From: an uncultured Clostridia bacterium
GTDB lineage: Bacteria; Bacillota; Clostridia; TANB77; CAG-508
Reading direction: 5' to 3'
Assembly (NCBI GenBank): GCA_944388745.1
Contig: CALXJZ010000007.1
Location: 1-38,789 of the forward strand
Length of the DNA stretch: 38,789 nucleotides
Position numbers and translations under genes: made by a program. This document shows, in pieces, positions 32,733 through 38,789 of this stretch; within the stretch, counting starts at the first letter, position 1; each line of letters starts with the position of its first letter. The notes beneath the pieces are model-generated. The model had not been told where the DNA came from and did no database searches. It saw only the letters and a list, made by a program, of their open reading frames with translations.

Positions 32733-34901
32733 TCTTAAACTATTCAACACTACTGTCAAACTACTAAATGTCATAGCTAAACTTGCTATCATTGGATTTA
32801 GTGAGATTGGTAATATTCCCATAGCTAATGGTATCATACAAATATTATAAAATAAAGCCCAAAATAGATTTTGTTTTACAATTCTTATTGTTTTCTTTCC
32901 TATATTAAGTAATTCTAAGATTAAATTCATATTATCTTTTAATAATATAATATCTGCTGAATCTGCACTCATGTCTGTTCCATTTGCTACACTAATTCCA
33001 ACTGTTGCAGTTTTTAGTGCAGGGCTATCATTAATTCCGTCTCCAACCATTAAGCAGGAATTATTTTTATTTATTTCTTTTATTTTATCTTGTTTTTCTT
33101 TTGGTGATACATTACTAATAACTTCTTCTATATTTAATTTTTTAGCAATTGCTTTTGCAGTAGTTTCATTATCTCCTGTTAGCATTATAACGTTATATCC
33201 GTTTTCCTTTATTTTTTGTATGATTTCTTCCATATTTTCTTTTATTTTATCACTAAGACCTACAATTGCTAACACTTCTTTTTCATCAAATAGATATACT
33301 ATGCTTTCTCCTTTTTTACTATATTCTAATTCCTTTTCTTCATATATATTTTTAATATTTTTTTCGTTTAGTAATTTTTGGTTTCCTGCATAATATGTTT
33401 TTCCATTTATATTTCCTTGTATTCCTTTTCCCGGAATTTCTTTGAATTCTTTGACTTCATATAGCTGTTTTTGGTTGTTTTCATTTTCAAGTAATGTTTC
33501 TGTGTTATAATTTACGATGCTTTTAGCAATTGGATGATTTGACATTGCTTCTAAACTTTGTAATATTTTTATATTTTCTTTAGTGTATTCTCCATCAACT
33601 ATTGAGAGTTTTCCTTCAGTTAATGTTCCTGTTTTGTCAAAAACTATTGTGTCTATATGTTTTAAGGCTTCTATACTTTCACTTGATTTTATTAAAACTC
33701 CTCTTTTACTACAATTTCCAATAGCTACTACCATAGCAAGTGGTGTTGCTAATCCTAATGCACATGGGCATGCAACAACTAAAACACTAACTAAACTTAA
33801 AATTGCTTTATCTATTTCACTATATATTGCTAGATTTAATATAAATGAAAGAATTGCAATTAGGAAAATCACTGGTACAAAATATCCACTAATTTTATCT
33901 GCTAATCTTGCAATTGGTGCTTTGGTGTTTGTTGCTTCAACAACTAAATTTACAATTTGTGAAATGCTAGAGTCTTTTCCTATTCTCTCTGCTTCATATT
34001 CAATATATCCGTCATAATTTATGCTACCTGCTAATACTTTGCTTCCTACTTTTTTAGTTACAGGTTTGCTTTCTCCTGTTATAAATGATTCATCAGTATG
34101 TGTTTCTCCCTTTATTACTTTTCCATCTACTGCAATCTTTTCTCCTGGCTTGCAAATAACAATATCTCCTTTTTCTATTTCATTTATTGTTACTGTTTTC
34201 TCTTTTCCATCTTTTAATATTGTTCCGTTTTTTGGTGTTATTGTTACTAAATTTTTAATACTATCTACCGCTTTATTTTTGTTTTTTCCATCTATATATC
34301 TTCCTATTTTTACGAATAGAATGATGATTGCTGAAGATTCAAAGTATAAGTGATATACCATATGTGTTTGGCCTTGAAATACTAATATTGTATTCCATAT
34401 GCTATATAAAAAGTTTACTATTACACCTATTCCTACTAATGAATCCATATTAGGCATTTTGTGTATTACATTTTTTATTCCATTTTTTATAATATCAAAT
34501 CCATAAATCAAAAATGTAAAACTTAAGACTGCAATTACTATTGAGTATATAATTGGATTTTTGTTCATGTCTATAATTTCTGGTACTGGAAGATTAATCA
34601 TTGCTCCCATTGATATATACATTAATATGATTCCTAGTATAGAGAAAATTATAACTTTTTTTAGTTCATTTCTTTTTTCTTTTTTATCATTTTTTTCTCC
34701 TAAGCTTTTGAACCCCGCTCCTTGAACCATTTTGTTTAAATCTTCTATTTTTAAGTTGTCATCATATTCAATTAATGCTGTTGCCATTACTAGATTTAAT
34801 TCTGCTCTATGTATTCCTTTTTGTTTATTTAAATATTTTTCAAGTCCATTTGAGCAGGCACTACATGTCATTCCTTCAATATTTAATACTGTCTTTTTCA
34901 T
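32703..34901 (-). CDS. copA: Copper-exporting P1B-type ATPase
   Basis: A 732-residue pump for monovalent copper. One N-terminal metal-binding domain (Cys13-x2-Cys16) precedes the membrane domain with the CPC ion-binding motif (378-380). The actuator TGES (275-278), phosphorylation DKTGT (Asp422 first), SNHPIAKS and GDGINDSPAL motifs are all intact. The ATG at 34901 is taken because AAAGGAGG lies nine bases before it; the frame upstream of that runs into a REP-like element. At the 3' end the family-typical NSLRL is followed by GTCQIVSK and a stop that are encoded by another REP-like element. It is the third gene of csoR-copZ-copA. Confidence 0.96.
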   Translation of the reverse strand: MKKTVLNIEGMTCSACSNGLEKYLNKQKGIHRAELNLVMATALIEYDDNLKIEDLNKMVQGAGFKSLGEKNDKKEKRNELKKVIIFSILGIILMYISMGAMINLPVPEIIDMNKNPIIYSIVIAVLSFTFLIYGFDIIKNGIKNVIHKMPNMDSLVGIGVIVNFLYSIWNTILVFQGQTHMVYHLYFESSAIIILFVKIGRYIDGKNKNKAVDSIKNLVTITPKNGTILKDGKEKTVTINEIEKGDIVICKPGEKIAVDGKVIKGETHTDESFITGESKPVTKKVGSKVLAGSINYDGYIEYEAERIGKDSSISQIVNLVVEATNTKAPIARLADKISGYFVPVIFLIAILSFILNLAIYSEIDKAILSLVSVLVVACPCALGLATPLAMVVAIGNCSKRGVLIKSSESIEALKHIDTIVFDKTGTLTEGKLSIVDGEYTKENIKILQSLEAMSNHPIAKSIVNYNTETLLENENNQKQLYEVKEFKEIPGKGIQGNINGKTYYAGNQKLLNEKNIKNIYEEKELEYSKKGESIVYLFDEKEVLAIVGLSDKIKENMEEIIQKIKENGYNVIMLTGDNETTAKAIAKKLNIEEVISNVSPKEKQDKIKEINKNNSCLMVGDGINDSPALKTATVGISVANGTDMSADSADIILLKDNMNLILELLNIGKKTIRIVKQNLFWALFYNICMIPLAMGILPISLNPMIASLAMTFSSLTVVLNSLRLGTCQIVSK

Positions 34902-34922
34902 ATTTTGTTTCCTCCTTTCTTT

Positions 34923-34975
34923 GGTCAGTTTGGGGACAGGTTCGGACTGACCATTTTTGGTCACTTTAGGGACGC
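34923..34975. repeat. GGGGAC-core REP-like element 7
   Basis: GGTCA (34923-34927) pairs with TGACC (34948-34952) around GTTTGGGGACAGG; a second GGTCA...AGGGACG part follows. It lies between copZ and copA, just upstream of the copA ribosome site. Confidence 0.7.
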
Positions 34976-35044
34976 CACTTTTAACTTTTCATTTCTAGTG
35001 TTTTTGTTTTACATTATTATGTTTGCTTCAAACTTCAAATCCTC

Positions 35045-35057
35045 TTGGAAAAGAATT
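35045..35057. repeat. Possible 13-base remnant of the palindromic repeat
   Basis: TTGGAAAAGAATT matches the left tip of the 122-bp element and again lies next to a stop codon (copZ). The match is short, so this is weak. Confidence 0.35.
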
Positions 35058-35058
35058 G

Positions 35059-35265
35059 TTATTTTACGACTGTGAAATCTAAATCCTCAATTTTTTCCTT
35101 AACCATCTCTTCTGTAACATTTTCCTTTGCAATAACCTTAACTATACCTGTATCATGTTTTGCTGAAACATCTATTACTCCATCAATTGAACTTACTGCA
35201 TTTTTTATCCTGTTTTCACACCCTTCACACATCATACCTTCTACATTAAAAATCATTTCTTTCAT
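35059..35265 (-). CDS. copZ: Copper chaperone CopZ-like protein
   Basis: A 68-residue HMA-fold protein that carries monovalent copper to CopA. The metal site is MMCEGC (Cys13-x2-Cys16), and the fold alternation is typical. The ATG at 35265 is used; ATG at 35256 would also fit. It sits between csoR and copA in the same direction, and a REP-like element separates it from copA. Confidence 0.93.
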   Translation of the reverse strand: MKEMIFNVEGMMCEGCENRIKNAVSSIDGVIDVSAKHDTGIVKVIAKENVTEEMVKEKIEDLDFTVVK

Positions 35266-35394
35266 AAAATTCACAACCTTTCTTTTTTATTTTAATTTCT
35301 AGTTAGATATACAATTTAACTAGATAATTTAGATAATATATAATTTAATTTGTATATAAATTTACGCATAAAACTTTTTATAGTGTTTAAAAAT

Positions 35395-35679
35395 TTACTT
35401 GTTAAATCTTTTAAAAAGACTTATTAATTCATCTATCACTTCTAGATTTCCTTTTTCTATTTCATTTGAAATACAAGTTAGTAAATGAGTTTCTAACACT
35501 TGATTTGATAGACTTTTCACAGAGCTTTCTACTGCTGCTAATTGTATTAATACATCATTACAATATCTATCTTCTTCTATCATTTTTTTGATTCCTCTAA
35601 TTTGTCCCTCAATTCTATTCAGTCGATTTGTCAATTGTTTTTTAGTTTCTTCATTTCTTTTAGTTGTCTTTCTTTCCAT
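35395..35679 (-). CDS. csoR: Copper-sensing repressor CsoR
   Basis: A 94-residue all-helical DUF156 repressor that leaves DNA when it binds monovalent copper. The metal ligands Cys40, His65 and Cys69 match the Cys-His-Cys set of true CsoR, as against the formaldehyde or nickel members. RLNRIEGQIRGIKKMIEEDRYC is the family signature. The ATG at 35679 is chosen because AAAGGA lies before it; a GTG at 35688 is nine bases upstream. It is the first gene of the copper operon, and its operator lies in the promoter at 35764-35792. Confidence 0.95.
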   Translation of the reverse strand: MERKTTKRNEETKKQLTNRLNRIEGQIRGIKKMIEEDRYCNDVLIQLAAVESSVKSLSNQVLETHLLTCISNEIEKGNLEVIDELISLFKRFNK

Positions 35680-35763
35680 TTTGTTCACTTCCTTTCATTT
35701 TTTCTTAATAAAAAGTTATTTTTCATTTTGTATTTAAGATTATTAATTTTTTACTTTAGCAAT

Positions 35764-35805
35764 ATAATATACCCCATTAGGGTATTTGTCAATATAGGGG
35801 TATAT
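35764..35805 (-). promoter_or_regulatory. Copper operon promoter with CsoR operator in the spacer
   Basis: On the minus strand TTGACA (35792-35787), exactly 17 bases, TATTAT (35769-35764). The spacer is the pseudo-palindrome AATACCCTAATGGGGTA, a CsoR-box shape; a second ACCCC half-site lies just upstream (to 35805). CsoR bound here would cover the promoter. Confidence 0.85.
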
Positions 35806-35841
35806 CATTTTTATTGAGCTTAATACTGAATTAATATAATC

Positions 35842-35877
35842 AAAAATAAAGGGCTTGATTACTAATCTAGCCCTTTT
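35842..35877 (-). terminator. Terminator of the 46-residue membrane protein gene
   Basis: Stem AAAGGGCT with AGCCCTTT (35848-35855 and 35869-35876), followed on the minus strand by T-rich bases. It touches the gene's stop codon. Confidence 0.75.
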
Positions 35878-36016
35878 ACATCATTCCCATTTTTTTAGCA
35901 AATTGCTTTCCCTTTTTCATTAATTTCTTTTTATTCATCATATCTGACTCTGCATACATCATGATTAAGCCTGTTGTAATTAGCCCACCAATCATTACTC
36001 CTTTAACAAATTTCAT
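35876..36016 (-). CDS. Small membrane protein (YtxH/DUF3918-like)
   Basis: A 46-residue protein: one hydrophobic segment (about 4-21, VKGVMIGGLITTGLIMMYA) followed by a strongly basic helix (KKKLMKKGKQFAKKMG). This is the shape of short YtxH-type envelope proteins, whose role is unclear. GGAGGTG precedes the ATG at a good distance. It follows the half-size TSUP gene in the same direction and ends at its own terminator, before the divergent-side copper operon promoter. Confidence 0.75.
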   Translation of the reverse strand: MKFVKGVMIGGLITTGLIMMYAESDMMNKKKLMKKGKQFAKKMGMM

Positions 36017-36084
36017 TTTTACACACCTCCTTATTTCATTAAATTTTATTTTCCTTAATTTATTATTTGTTACTTTCTCCTTTT

Positions 36085-36450
36085 TTATGCTTTCTTGTAC
36101 GATTTTACAATGGTATATATTTCATGAATAGCAATGATTGCTAAAAAAATCCCAAACATTTTTTTCAAGATCTTCACATCCATATTTATTGAAATATTTG
36201 CTCCAATAATTGCTCCTAATATTCCAAAAATTGATATAATAAATGCTGATTTTAGATATATATTTTTATTTTTTAAATTTACTATTATAGCAACTATCGA
36301 AGTTGGAATAAAAAAAATCAAATTGGCTGCTTGCGCTATATGTTGCTCTATCCCAATTAAAAATGTAAGAAGAAAAATTAATATTGTTCCTCCTCCCATT
36401 CCTGTCCCACTTACAATTCCTGATACAATTCCTATAAAAACTTCTATCAT
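36085..36450 (-). CDS. Half-size TSUP/TauE-SafE family permease
   Basis: A 121-residue membrane protein with about four hydrophobic segments. GIVSGTGMGGGTI in the first helix and the later LGAIIGANIS are the family's half-repeat. Full TSUP permeases are about 250 residues with two such halves, so this would act as a dimer or with a second gene outside the window. The stretch right before the ATG is the T-run of a terminator-like hairpin, and the only ribosome site (GTAGG) lies in that stem. An in-frame stop three codons upstream rules out an earlier start. Confidence 0.8.
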   Translation of the reverse strand: MIEVFIGIVSGIVSGTGMGGGTILIFLLTFLIGIEQHIAQAANLIFFIPTSIVAIIVNLKNKNIYLKSAFIISIFGILGAIIGANISINMDVKILKKMFGIFLAIIAIHEIYTIVKSYKKA

Positions 36451-36476
36451 AAAAAAACCTACTTTATAGTAGGTTT
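36451..36476 (-). terminator. Hairpin after cwlD that also carries the TSUP ribosome site
   Basis: Stem AAAACCTAC with GTAGGTTTT (36454-36476) and a T-run on the minus strand. The TSUP start codon directly follows the T-run. Confidence 0.75.
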
Positions 36477-36532
36477 TCCATTTTTTTTATTTTAATACTG
36501 AATTTTTTTATCTTTTGCAAATTTTTTATTAT

Positions 36533-37270
36533 TTATGTGTTTTCACTTTCCAGATTGTAAAAATAATCTGTTATACCATTATATATTCCCCATGCAAGCC
36601 TATTTTGATATTCATCCTCTTGTAATTGTTTTTCTTCTTCTGGGTTAGACAAAAAGCCACACTCAACTATTGAAATTGGTATTTCTACATTTTTCATAAT
36701 GTATACTGTATTTAATTTCATTGCTACTCTTTTATTTTCTTTTTGCATAGAATCATTTAAGTTTTCTTGTAACTGCTCTGCTAACATTTTACTATTATCA
36801 TTTTTTGAATTGAAAAAACATTGCCACCCATAATATTGTTGTTGCGGGATTTTATTTAAATGTATAGACACAAATATATCTGCTGATGATTGATTTCCTA
36901 TTTTCACTCTATTTTTTATATCACTTACTTTTTTCTGTTTTAAGGTTTTACTGTCTAAATCATATATTGCATTTTCATCTGAACGCGTTAATATAACCGT
37001 ACAACCTGTTTGTTCTAATAAATTTTGTACCTTTAATGCTATTTTTAGGTTTATCTCTGCTTCAGTTGTCCCAGATTTGCTTTCTGCTCCTTCATCTGGT
37101 GTTCCATGTCCTGCATCTATTACTATTGTTTTATTTGATGTTGGTGTAGATGTTGTTTCTACTGTTAATTCTTCTTTTTCTTTTAATGATATTTGAACTC
37201 CAAATACCAACACACTTACTAAAATGGCTGATAACATTATTTGTATTCTTTTTCTATTTATTACGAACAT
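36533..37270 (-). CDS. cwlD: CwlD-type N-acetylmuramoyl-L-alanine amidase
   Basis: A 245-residue zinc amidase of the Amidase_3 family. In spore formers CwlD trims peptide side chains so that muramic lactam can form in the cortex. An N-terminal signal anchor (about 8-28) is followed by the catalytic domain with zinc ligands His55 (DAGHG), Glu70 and His137 (SIHLN), and catalytic Glu203 (VECGFLSNPEE). The length and single-domain make-up match CwlD. The AGGAG ribosome site lies in the 3' arm of the hairpin at 37274-37321. Confidence 0.9.
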   Translation of the reverse strand: MFVINRKRIQIMLSAILVSVLVFGVQISLKEKEELTVETTSTPTSNKTIVIDAGHGTPDEGAESKSGTTEAEINLKIALKVQNLLEQTGCTVILTRSDENAIYDLDSKTLKQKKVSDIKNRVKIGNQSSADIFVSIHLNKIPQQQYYGWQCFFNSKNDNSKMLAEQLQENLNDSMQKENKRVAMKLNTVYIMKNVEIPISIVECGFLSNPEEEKQLQEDEYQNRLAWGIYNGITDYFYNLESENT

Positions 37271-37273
37271 AAT

Positions 37274-37321
37274 AAAACTCCTAATATATATTTTTATTAT
37301 TATATTTATATTAGGAGTTTT
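37274..37321 (-). terminator. Hairpin between the C26 gene and cwlD, with the cwlD ribosome site in its stem
   Basis: A perfect 15-bp stem (37274-37288 with 37307-37321). On the minus strand the 3' arm holds TAGGAGTTTT and the cwlD ATG begins three bases after it. It can act as a terminator of the upstream gene and hide the cwlD ribosome site in any readthrough RNA. Confidence 0.8.
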
Positions 37322-37366
37322 GATTTTATATTACTTTATAAATTTTATTTTTATAATCTTTATAAT

Positions 37367-38074
37367 TTAACAATTACTAATAAATTTTTTAAATAAATCA
37401 TCTACATATTTTTCATTAAATTGCAACTCTGGATGCCATTTTATTCCCATAACAAATTTTTTATTTGTCAATTCAAAACTTTCAACAAGCCCATCTTTAG
37501 AATATGATGAGATTTTTGCATAAGGTTCTACTAATTCCTTTGTTGCTATCATTGAGTGAATACTATTTACATCTATTTCTTCTTTTCCCACTAGCTTATA
37601 TAGTTCCGTGTCCTTTTCCATTTCAATTTTATGTCTATAATTCTTATCATATATATCATGACTTTTTGTCTTATCTAAAATTACATCACTACCTATAGCC
37701 CTTAATATATTATTAAATCCAGCACATATTCCAATTAATGGCTTATCTAATTCTATAACCTTTTTTGCAACTTCAATTTCATATTTACAACTATATAATC
37801 CTCCTTGTAAAATAAAGCCATCACATAATTCAATTTGTTTATATAATCCTTCTATCTCTTCACTCTTTAATTTCTTCTCATCTTTAATATCATTATCATT
37901 GAATTTCATTGTTGCTTCTGTTGGTAACAATGTTATAGCAATCCCACCATTTTTTACAATTAAATATCTTATTTCATCTACCGCATCAATTCTATGCCAT
38001 AAATCTTCATCATATTTTGGTTGCACTTTTCCAATTATTCCAATTATTGGTTTGTTTTTCATTATAAATTTCAC
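37367..38074 (-). CDS. Peptidase C26 / gamma-glutamyl-GABA hydrolase-like amidotransferase
   Basis: A 235-residue class I glutamine amidotransferase-like hydrolase. The catalytic Cys is in LIGICAGFNNILRAIG and the His is in IKWHPELQF near the end; the N-terminal KPIIGIIGKV fits the PuuD-type group, which cleaves gamma-glutamyl bonds. A GTG start at 38074 has AAAGG four bases away; the ATG four codons later lacks a good site, so the exact start is uncertain. It follows the Nudix gene and precedes cwlD. Confidence 0.9.
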   Translation of the reverse strand: MKFIMKNKPIIGIIGKVQPKYDEDLWHRIDAVDEIRYLIVKNGGIAITLLPTEATMKFNDNDIKDEKKLKSEEIEGLYKQIELCDGFILQGGLYSCKYEIEVAKKVIELDKPLIGICAGFNNILRAIGSDVILDKTKSHDIYDKNYRHKIEMEKDTELYKLVGKEEIDVNSIHSMIATKELVEPYAKISSYSKDGLVESFELTNKKFVMGIKWHPELQFNEKYVDDLFKKFISNC

Positions 38075-38107
38075 TATTCCTTTCCATATAAAATTTTTAA
38101 TATTCCT

Positions 38108-38650
38108 TTATTCAGCTAAAATTTGTTTTCTTTTATTTTTTAATAAATTTATTTCCCTATAAAACTCCTCATTATCCCAATTACAAAAAGTATAATTAGA
38201 ATCATTATTCTTCTTAGCTAACTCCATTTCTTCAATTGTAACATACTTAACTTCTGCTACTTCTTCTTTTTGTAACATGTATTCATCTATTTTATAATCT
38301 ACTACAAAAATAAAATTATATGCAAAGCGTTTATTTTTTTCATTACTTTTATGAATATCTATAACTCTAATTTGTTCTTTTGGAATTTCAATTCCTAGTT
38401 CTTCTTTTACTTCCCTAAATATAGCTTCTTCTACAGTCTCTCCACTGTCAACTTGTCCTCCAGTTTTTGCCCACTTATTAGGATTTCTTACTTTATTAGC
38501 GGTTCTTTTTTGCAAAAGAACTTCTCCTTTTTTATTCATTATCCAACAAGAAACTGTCCTTCTCCATAGTCCTTTATTATATGCTACCCATCTGTCTTCA
38601 ATTTGTCCAGTTAATTTATTATTCTCATCTACAATATCAACTAGTTCCAT
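38108..38650 (-). CDS. Nudix hydrolase
   Basis: A 180-residue enzyme of the Nudix superfamily, which splits nucleoside diphosphates linked to other groups, or isomerises isopentenyl diphosphate in one subgroup. The Nudix box is GGQVDSGETVEEAIFREVKEE followed by LG, with the REVKEE core complete. The MELVDIVDENN beginning and SCWIMNKKGEVLLQKR fit the YfcD / IDI-like group. The ATG at 38650 is preferred to one at 38704 since AAGGAG lies six bases before it. The substrate is unknown. Confidence 0.93.
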   Translation of the reverse strand: MELVDIVDENNKLTGQIEDRWVAYNKGLWRRTVSCWIMNKKGEVLLQKRTANKVRNPNKWAKTGGQVDSGETVEEAIFREVKEELGIEIPKEQIRVIDIHKSNEKNKRFAYNFIFVVDYKIDEYMLQKEEVAEVKYVTIEEMELAKKNNDSNYTFCNWDNEEFYREINLLKNKRKQILAE

Positions 38651-38712
38651 TTGATACTCCTTTTCATTTTTTCTTATTTTATCATCATGTCTTTTTACTT
38701 TCAACAGAAATC

Positions 38713-38742
38713 AAAAAATTGCAAACTTTTACATCTGCAATT
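38713..38742 (-). terminator. Terminator upstream of the Nudix gene
   Basis: Stem AATTGCA with TGCAATT (38717-38723 and 38736-38742), then six T on the minus strand. It would end the transcript of the gene beyond the right edge. Confidence 0.75.
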
Positions 38743-38749
38743 CTTTAAT

Positions 38750-38789
38750 TTATAATTTATTTTTCCAGTCAGTTGCACCATACAAAATT
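38750..38789 (-). CDS. Possible 3' end of a gene cut by the window edge
   Basis: The minus strand reads ILYGATDWKNKL and a stop at 38752-38750, eight bases before a terminator. Too little is present to name it. The terminator is the main support. Confidence 0.4.
   Translation of the reverse strand, partial: ILYGATDWKNKL

Noticed and set aside
1..38789. tRNA or rRNA genes
   Set aside because: No T-loop-like GTTCGAATC strings with cloverleaf context and no rRNA-like GC-rich blocks were found on either strand.

Overview
The window comes from a very AT-rich Gram-positive bacterium, most likely an anaerobic, endospore-forming member of the Clostridia (uncultured gut-type lineages look like this). 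The reasons are the base composition, strong AGGAGG-type ribosome sites, sporulation genes (bofA, a BofC-like gene, cwlD, a SpoVB/MurJ-type flippase), a flavodiiron protein with rubredoxin, a PPi-hydrolysing PpaC, a ClpE-type unfoldase and a short ProS. No rRNA, tRNA, CRISPR array, integrase or transposase gene was seen.

Layout. 1-460: bofA (cut by the window edge) and a DUF2508 gene. 548-3196: a long hairpin, then an orphan VirD4/TraG-type ATPase with its own promoter and terminator. 3215-5150: a heavy-metal permease, a small unknown gene and an Asn/Cys-rich membrane protein. 5262-9700: truA, cdaA, a 51-residue membrane protein, pyrimidine-nucleoside phosphorylase and rnhB, punctuated by a palindromic repeat family. 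9693-14077: a pilin-like protein, HtrA, two membrane proteins and a Fic protein. 14219-17240: clpE-pgsA, converging on a BofC-like gene. 17901-20349: a PAPS-reductase-like / acetyltransferase-like / ParB-like trio. 20523-25836: hup, flippase, ppaC, proS, scpB. 26017-30227: a lysine-rich small protein, a DUF5050 protein, a DUF362 ferredoxin, rubredoxin and fprA. 30504-31057: hsp20 behind a CIRCE-like operator. 31242-35805: acetyltransferase, ZIP transporter and a csoR-copZ-copA copper operon with a CsoR-type operator inside its promoter. 35876-38789: a small membrane protein, half-size TSUP permease, cwlD, a C26 peptidase and a Nudix hydrolase.

The most striking signal is translational. Three otherwise intact genes (pyrimidine-nucleoside phosphorylase, the BofC-like gene and the SpoVB/MurJ flippase) are each broken by +1 frameshifts, five in total. 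At every one the zero-frame codon is CGG, and skipping its C (reading C-GGN, with GGN as glycine) restores the full family sequence and normal length. Reading all genes on both strands I found only one other in-frame CGG, codon 11 of the small gene at 4242. CGG is thus almost absent as a normal codon, and five of six occurrences sit exactly where a +1 shift is needed. This suggests that CGG is decoded as a four-base CGGN codon or triggers +1 frameshifting, possibly because the cognate arginine tRNA is missing. A systematic sequence error that inserts C before GG is the main alternative.

Two repeat families add to the picture. One is a palindromic element of about 122 bp with shortened derivatives lying at gene 3' ends. 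The other is REP-like, with a GGGGAC core inside variable stems, and in two places it supplies the last codons of a gene (copA, fprA).
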